NCBI GenBank assembly: GCA_026936325.1
Contig: JAPTHN010000003.1
Span: 41,060,011 to 41,124,010, forward strand
Source of the DNA: Platynereis dumerilii
Taxonomy: Eukaryota; Annelida; Polychaeta; Phyllodocida; Nereididae
Direction of reading: 5' to 3'
DNA length: 64,000 nt
The translations under genes were made by a program, and so were the position numbers. The number at the start of each line of letters is the position of its first letter. Position 1 is the stretch's first letter. Below the pieces are notes generated by a model, which was given only the letters and a program-made list of their open reading frames with translations, did no database searches and was not told the origin of the DNA. Positions 57,595 to 64,000 of this stretch are shown here, one piece after another.

Positions 57595-58486
57595 GAGTAG
57601 GTTGGGGCATGCAGCCCCCCTTAACTTTGAGGTGCGATTTGACCAACTTTTTATGGTTGATTATTTGAATGCTTGTGCTGTCAGGAAGGGATCACTTGAC
57701 TCTAATTATAGCTAGAGAAACAAATGTCTACAAATTTTAATAAAGGAGTTATAGCCATTTTTATAAAAAAAATTTAAAATAGCCTTCTTACCCCATCCAT
57801 CGGGCAAGAAGTCCCCCTATTATAATCCTATGGCAATTTTTTTTGCCATTCAGCTTGAAAGTTATTTCTTGGGGTTCTTTTATCATTTTTAAGGCATTCT
57901 GTTCACTTTTTCTGAATTTCTGAATATTTCTGTTCATACACTTATATTTTAATATTTTTTGCACTGTTTCAATTTCGGCAAAAATTATTTTCTATTTAAA
58001 TTAGCTATTCTATCCGGATTTGAGGTAAAGTACACATTATTAAATGGTTCCAGAATCAGCTTCAAGGCCCCTGTGAAGGGGGTCTCATGCCTCATACCAT
58101 CTGGGGCCTCTCGCCCCAAACCCACATATTTTAATTTGACCTCTACATTTTGAACTAAAATGCAAAAGGCATGATCCAAATCATGTTTACATGATGGTCA
58201 TCAAGTGAAGCAATGCAGATATCCATTATACTTTTAAAAATTTCCAAAGTTATTTCTGACAACCCCTTACAAAGAATTAATCAAAGTTACAAAAACCATG
58301 CACATTTTTTTGTTTTTTTAATTTCTACTATGGTAAGGAGCTGTCTGTCCTGAAAATTTGTCACGTCACCTAAAAAGTCTCTAGCTTCAATCCTATCAAT
58401 AAGAAAATGCACCAAAAATGCAAGTTTAGATATAACCCTGGGGGGGGGCCTCTCACCTAACCCAGGCTTCTTGCCCCGACCTACTC
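57595..58486 (+). mobile_element. GAGTAGG-ended TIR element (892 bp), TA duplication proven by empty site
   Basis: The tips are GAGTAGGTTGGGGCATGCAG and, inverted, GAGTAGGTCGGGGCAAGAAG. The left arm of the duplication has GAAGATTAGCCTAGTTTTAA uninterrupted; here it is GAAGATTA-element-TAGCCCAGTTTTAA, so TA is duplicated. Inside, GGGGCAAGAAG, GGGCAAGAAG and GGGGCCTCTCGCC words cluster in both orientations. It is non-autonomous. Confidence 0.9.
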
Positions 58487-58748
58487 TAGCCCAGTTTTAA
58501 CACAAGATAAATTGAACATGTCCTTAATGAAGATTTACAAATTTTGTAACAAAAAGATGATGAAACTTTGCTCTGCGTACAAGGATTAGTTCGCAATTCA
58601 AATTTCTAATATACACAGCTTTAAGTCGTGCAGATATCATATGCTGAAATGGCACTGAAATTCTTTTATAGGCGTAAGGGTCGGGACACTAGATGAAACT
58701 CTGCCAAAAAACATGCAGTTGAACTGTTGATTACTTCATATACACAGG

Positions 58749-58991
58749 TATGTGTTTTATAGCCGTACTTATAAAAGAAAATATTTTTGGAGCAATCGAA
58801 TTGTAAATAAATGGAATAATTTAGATGAAAGAACTATTAATTCAGTGTCAATCAAGAATTTTATAACTAATTTGAAAATGTTTAATTCTGCTAGTTAGTG
58901 GGAGTTACGTTGTAATTTTTACTTAAACTCCCATTGTTTTTCTGTTGTTCACATGTTGTTCTTTTGAATAAATAAATCAAATCAAAATCAA
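58749..58991 (+). mobile_element. Very short LINE 3-prime fragment
   Basis: It encodes RKYFWSNRIVNKWNNLDERTINSVSIKNFITNL, the extreme C-terminus of a CR1-like LINE, then a 3-prime tail AATAAATCAAATCAAAATCA. The left arm provides the empty site (ATACACAGGATACAATT); only AGG is shared at the junctions, so the duplication is 3 bp or simple microhomology. Confidence 0.8.
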
Positions 58992-59309
58992 AGGATACAA
59001 TTAGGAAATCATTGTTCATTCATTACAGAAGGTTATGCTATGATTTTGGAATACACCGTATATAAATATTATACTTTATTTGCCCCACTCCTGCAGCTTG
59101 AAAAGATTTCTAGAATCCTTTTGGTACTTTGTGCCATTTCAGTTTACACAGAGGACTCGCGGAGTCTGACAAAGACTCCATTATCCCCTCCAGTGAATAC
59201 CGAGCAGTAGAACGAATCATTGGTTAAGGTCCTGAAAGTTTCAGGTTGCACATAGGGTGCAAGAACAGAAGACGTTAGGGTTGGAACAAGGGCATTAGGG
59301 TTGGGAAAA

Positions 59310-59604
59310 AGAGTTCCTCCGTGGCCTAATGGTTAAGAGTGCTTGTTTGCATAACCACTGGCTCTGAGGGCGTGGGTTCGAATCCCACCCCGGAACTCAA
59401 TTTAGTCCAACCCATGGGACATTAAATGGAGGCGGGTTGTATCCAGTGTTCTATGCTGGAGCAACTGAAAGACCCTGGGCATCCCTGAATTACTAGGGCA
59501 TGTACCAGACTCACAGTCTTCTCATCTCATCATCATACGGCGATCGCCTGCCTCGATATAGCCCACTAAGGTGCTGCTGAGGCATAAAACACAAACAAAC
59601 AAAC
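59310..59604 (+). mobile_element. tRNA-derived SINE with 13-bp target duplication
   Basis: The head pairs GAGTTCC with GGAACTC like an acceptor stem and carries an A box (GTGGCCTAATGG) and a perfect B box (GGTTCGAATCC). A roughly 200-bp body and an (ACAA)n tail follow. AGGGTTGGGAAAA flanks both sides (59297-59309, 59605-59617), and the left arm of the inverted duplication shows the empty site with one copy. It is a complete, RNA polymerase III-type retroposon; the tRNA part is not a functional gene. Confidence 0.9.
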
Positions 59605-60018
59605 AGGGTTGGGAAAAGCTGCAATTTTGAAGATCAGCTGAAAATCAAGAAAGGCAGGCGTTTCCTTTTTGGTGATAAACAATTCAGTCACTGCGAAGAA
59701 CAATTTTGTGGTAGAAAGGTGTGTGGCTTGCTTGTGTTGGACTGAGTGCAACAACAAACTTAGCGTCAGGGTTGGGACAACTTTTACAAAGCAAGAAAAA
59801 AAATGCAAGTGGGTAGCTGCAGTATTAATACAAGAAAATGAAGCATGATATGCAATAGCTGGCGCTCAACCTAAGCTGGGAGATCTTGTGCAATATAGAA
59901 TACCAAGAACCAACAGGTACACTGAGTTGTTGGACAAAAATTGCAAAAATTTCAATATTTGGCTTCATTTGCGACTTTGGAGACACTATTAGACAAATAC
60001 AAAGAGTATCCAAATGCA

Positions 60019-62395
60019 ATGAGGACCCAATCTCCCTCTCATCAAACAATCCTCGTGAGTGCCACGGACTGGGCTTAGAGGGTGGCACTTACCATTTCTG
60101 TCAAAACTGTTTCTAAAGTGGGGTTCACACATACAAGGGTATAACTTATAAGTCCCAGCGTTGGGGCAGGGTTGGAATCGAGGGATGTACCAAGGGTTGG
60201 TCAAGAATGGACCAAGGATGAAGAGGAAAAAGGGTTTACACTGGGTAACCCTGGTGTGAATTCACACATACAAGGAAAACTCCCATGCAGGGTTGGGGCG
60301 GTGTCCGCGAAGAGACCACCAATGGTAGGTCAAGGGAAAGAAGGATGACCCTTCGGATGACCAGGGTATGCCCATGCAGGTGTACCTAGAGTCTTCCAAG
60401 AGGTTTCCAAGGGTCTTCCCAGGGTCTTGCTAGGCATTGGAAAGTTTTGCACTCTACTGAATCAGTCCATCCCATATTCTATCCATCAAAAGACACAACT
60501 ATAGGCTCATTGCTGCCTGAATCTAGTCTTGTAGAGACTGAGTCAGATGGAGTTTGGCTAAACTGAAGATGTTGTACATGTATGTTCCTCCCTGAAGGAT
60601 GTCCAGTGTGTGTTGCAGAGCAGCTTTTGTAGAAACATGCTGCAGCTTGACTGGCTGGGGAGCAGTGAGTTATCAGGTTCCTCTTGTGGTCTGAGGGAGC
60701 TTTCTTTGTTCTGCTGTGATATAAGCCTTTACGTACAAGCAACACAAACAAGGGAATGGGTAAATGTTTACCCCTACTCTTCTGATATACAGTGGATATA
60801 TAGTTGAGCATTTCTGCAATACTGTGCAGCTTGATGCTTGCTCGTATTTTGTGCATTCATGACTTCCTTGCCTGGCTCAACAAAACAAGCGATCACTGTC
60901 TCTGCTGCCTCTGCTCAGATTTAATGATCATGATATCTTCAGCAATCAGAAAATTAGTTGATGGATAATCCTGCAGGGGGGTTGCAGCTGTATTCCATTA
61001 ATACCTAATTCCTAATTATACTTTTAGAACAGCAATAACTTGACAAATTACATTGATCTCAGGTTGATAAGTGCAGTTGTTCAGCTCTGGAGGAAGCGAT
61101 TTTCAGATATCACATGCAGGCTTGTTGCCTGACTTGTCTGATTAACATTAATATACTTAGTATAATCTACAATAGTGACCATAGCAATTCTGGCTTTACA
61201 CCGCGTTCCCAATTGTTATGCAACCATGCTTTTTTGCAATATCTCAAAAAGAAATAACACAATTTGAATATTCTTTTCATATAATGTACCATGGAGCTAA
61301 TATCCAGCCAAATTTGTCCAATTCCATTTACTCAGTTGGGAGTTATGCCATACACTGTATAATGATGTTTCGGGGTGTTCCCAATTATTATGAAAATTCT
61401 TGGAAAAGCATCCATTGCCACCCAAAATCAACTAGAATGAGCGCTCAGAGATCGCATACCTCAGCCTGCCTTCAAATTAAGACTGAAGCTGAACACAACT
61501 TTCAGATTCATGATATTCTTTATCAATAATCAAGCAATTTATAGAAAATTTATTAATTTTTTTAATATCAAATAAACTTAACAATGAATGTATTTATCTA
61601 ACTGTCTATCTATCTGTTTTTGTCTCTACCATCTGTCTGGTTTGTAAAATATTTTTTAAATAATTATTTGTCCTTTTTGTTCTGCAAAGTATATGCGATT
61701 GATATGTCTGCTGAAAAATGAAAAAGATCTGAAGCCAAAATTAATTGGATAAGCAGCAATTAATTGATTTGATGATAATTACACTGACCAATGCCAATCA
61801 AGAAGCAATGCCAATGACAATCTGTAGAATTCTCTAATTAACTAGATTCAATCAAGATTCACAATTGCTGAACAGACTGTAGAAATATGTACGTGTAACT
61901 AACTAACTATCTCCTGGTCTGCTAGTGCTAAAATGACGTGTATACTATTAAAGTGCATGTAGCGCGGTAGAGGCCTAATTTCGAATTTCTTTAACTGTAG
62001 CCCCAAATATTCTCCAATATTCACCAAAAAATTTAATCAGGTAGGCCTACAAAAGAACACATCGTGCCAAAGGAAATCTAAATCCTTTGAGGATTGTTGG
62101 CAGGAGTCGATTAACAAACACACAAACCCACAACCAGATATCCAGAAAATGCCCATCCCTACAATACTCCGCCTGCAGGCTGCAGTAACAAAGTTGATTA
62201 TGAATTGACATTAGAATGTATACCTCATAACACTAAATAAAAAATGGAACCATCATTTCAAACGTGGATGCCTTCATAACCAAGAAAACAATATAATACC
62301 ACTGCATTGAAAAACCATTGAAATTGGTTTTTTTAATAAAGCAGTCTCCCAGGCTCTTAAAAAAATTAATATAAATAAAATTCCAGCTTAGAATA
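60019..62395. other. Unassigned sequence
   Basis: No gene is seen. GTTCACACATACAAGG occurs at 60123 and, as TTCACACATACAAGG, at 60256, within a stretch rich in CCAAGG/GGGTT words (60120-60440). A 125-codon minus-strand frame (60479-60856) and a 103-codon frame (61218-61529) have no recognisable domain. A short ATCT-type repeat lies at about 61600. Confidence 0.35.
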
Positions 62396-62511
62396 GAGTA
62401 GGTCGGGGCATGCAGCCCCCCTTAACTTCGAGGTGCAATTTGACCAACTTTTTATGAGCGATTATTTGAATGCTTGTGCTGTCAGGAACGGATCACTTGA
62501 CCCTACTTATA
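62396..62511 (+). mobile_element. GAGTAGG-ended TIR element, left part only
   Basis: The tip GAGTAGGTCGGGGCATGCAG and next 100 bp match 57595-57710. It is cut at TTATA (62511) by the element that follows; other copies continue with ACTAGTGAAACAAATG. Its right part would lie beyond the window. Confidence 0.85.
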
Positions 62512-64000
62512 AGGGTCATTCCATGGGAAACAGGGAAATTATAAGACTGATTTTGGGGGATTATCGAACGTTGCCTATCGGTTTTCTTGAAACACAGAAT
62601 TTTGGTATTAAAATTTTAGCTGAATATTTTGCAGGTTGAAATTCAGTTTGTTGACCCATAAGCGTCTGACGACAGCTGGAAAGTTCCAAAAACTTAAAAT
62701 TTATCATTTCTGTTACGATACAATTTCTGTGTGATGTACCCTGTATGCATGAACCTGCATGTTTCAATCATTTATAAAGAAATAGTCAAGTGTCCCATAT
62801 TCACTATATTTTGGTTCTCTATGCATGACTTCAGTTTTTGCCTGTATTTGGGATGAATGAAAATTGAAAAGTAACAGAAATGATGCTAAGTCTAACCCCT
62901 AAAGCACTAAATCCACATTGGTATCTTATAAAAATGAGACAAAACTGTCTTTTCTCCAAAGCACTATTGGAACACTGTTAGATAAGCCAATTCGTGTCCA
63001 GATCAGAGCCATACATAAAGCCACACGGCAGTTTAACTAACTATAATCGTAACATAAATGATGTTTTGTAACAGAAATGATGATATTGTAACACAAATGT
63101 TGTTAACTTGGAAAAATAGCCTTATCTTTGACTGTACACGATTAAATTCAAATCAAATTTCATCATAATCATTCCAGCAAATGCATAAAATGGTTCAATG
63201 CCAACTGTGCATTTTCATACATCCTCTGTCTACATTTAAAGCGTTCGACTAATTTCTTGAATATTCTGCTATTTCCGTGTTGCGACCTCACCAAAATGTT
63301 CTACAAAAGGCAATTGATTACTTTGTATGGAACTTATTTTTAATCCTTAATTGTTTTTAATCTCCGTCCAGTTGTGTCATTTCTATGCAAGGGTAATGTA
63401 GGCATGGCATCATTTCTGTTACGATATTGTCATTTCTGTTACATTTCAAGTGTAAAATGTAACAGAAATGATGCGTAACAGAAATGATATTTTTTCATTC
63501 AAACATCAATAGCAGCATTGAAACAAATGGATTTTAAACCATCTGCTCATCTGTTGATCATGACCATATAACCCACTCAGCACATGGTTGCCCATTTGCT
63601 CAACATGTTTTATATATACGAAACATGCGTAACAGCGATGATCCATCAAAAACCTACTCAACAACAATTATTTTGATGACGACTGTCAGACCATTTTTGG
63701 TGATACTGATCCAAATGAAAGTTTTCTTGTGGAAAGAGCTTGCAAGTGCTGACACCTGGGGGTTATTACTTGAAGTGTAGGATCAACTCGGCTGTGCCAA
63801 TCGCAACAGAAATGAAACGTAACAGAAATGATGCAAAATAAGAAGACACCTTTTCGGTGAAAAATGTTAAAGTTAAATTTAGTGCTACAGCTAAATAATG
63901 TCATTTGGTGTTTCAGCTTAGCCAATGCAATAATTGAATGAACTGACTGCCTTGTTACAGTCATTTTTGAAGATATGTATGCCATTTAAACTTGGAAATG
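62512..64000. mobile_element. Element with repeated GTAACAGAAATGATG word, inserted in a GAGTAGG element (right end outside window)
   Basis: It begins AGGGTCATTCCATGGGAAAC directly after a TA inside the older element. The word GTAACAGAAATGATG, or its inverse, occurs near 62704(-), 62872(+), 63069(+), 63410(-), 63430(-), 63457(+), 63475(+), 63820(+), with variants at 63088, 63630 and 63806. A 99-codon frame at its end shows no domain. Its architecture is like the other word-bearing TIR elements. Confidence 0.75.

Larger units (their letters stand above)
57129..60018. repeat. Large inverted duplication, right arm (with four insertions)
   Basis: It is the inverse of 53827-55724. Relative to the left arm it carries a GAGTAGG TIR element (57595-58486), a LINE 3-prime scrap (58749-58991), a tRNA-derived SINE (59310-59604) and an unidentified insertion of about 258 bp (59728-59985). 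A further roughly 40-bp insert lies near 57312-57355. The left arm gives the empty site for each, so their boundaries are exact. Confidence 0.85.

Noticed and set aside
47531-58179. A 60-codon frame starting MAHVFCILVQNIEVKLKYVG that is conserved in three copies (47531, 51214, 57985)
   Set aside because: It lies inside copies of one TIR element. The diverged copy differs at about 13 of 60 residues, with no sign of protein constraint, so it is kept open by descent.
59310-59400. Functional tRNA gene
   Set aside because: A and B boxes are good, but the sequence continues into a SINE body, ends in an ACAA tail and is bounded by a 13-bp target duplication. It is a retroposon head.

Overview
This window looks like repeat-dense, AT-rich, non-coding DNA from an animal genome, most likely a marine invertebrate deuterostome such as an echinoderm. 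The reasons are several CR1/L2/Jockey-like LINEs, tRNA-derived SINEs, hAT, mariner-like and Helitron DNA elements, and a striking excess of the palindromic octamer TAGGCCTA (nine exact copies counted by eye, under one expected at this base composition). I find no convincing host protein-coding gene, rRNA or functional tRNA. Almost everything recognisable is a mobile element, a fossil of one, or a tandem repeat, so the genes here do not form a pathway. What the window records is layers of transposition.

Layout. 400-5035: a 59-bp satellite interrupted by a foldback MITE, a 1.0-kb element built on a GGATGGTAAATCCGTCC motif, and a 2.6-kb long-TIR element. 5035-7140: partial TIR element and a CACTG-ended element. 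7140-14800: one old LINE (A) split by two younger LINEs (C on the minus strand, B on the plus strand), each flanked by a 6-bp target duplication. 15000-16070: decayed LINE D. 16850-17900: GC-rich hairpin and a dead mariner-like transposase. 19260-20930: palindromic CTGCAG/GAATTC arrays and a foldback. 21146-22752: second copy of LINE B. 23572-24573: a 1-kb TIR element carrying many GGGGCATGATGGG copies. 24942-26132 and 26744-30225: two hAT elements with perfect 8-bp target duplications, the second holding LINE E, GATA repeats and small hairpins. 30226-38700: mostly unassigned AT-rich sequence with a few TIR elements. 38700-41120: LINE F pieces and a Ty3/gypsy fossil fragment. 42506-45727: two 1039-bp sister elements with GGGGCAGGTTGTCACA motifs, one holding a Helitron. 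45999-53170: a 2.3-kb duplicated block, decayed LINE G, and nested GAGTAGG-ended elements. 53827-60018: a large inverted duplication whose two arms act as mutual empty-site controls. 62396-64000: a truncated GAGTAGG element interrupted by an element full of GTAACAGAAATGATG.

The most interesting signal is a group of roughly 0.9-1.0 kb TA-duplicating TIR elements. Each family repeats its own 13-17 bp word in mirror-symmetric clusters. Three of the families share the word's first half (CGGGGC or GGGGCA) and the tip sequence, while the second half differs completely (TGATGGG, GGTTGTCACA, AAGAAGCCC). This looks like a set of diverged transposase-recognition words. No transposase for these families is visible in the window.
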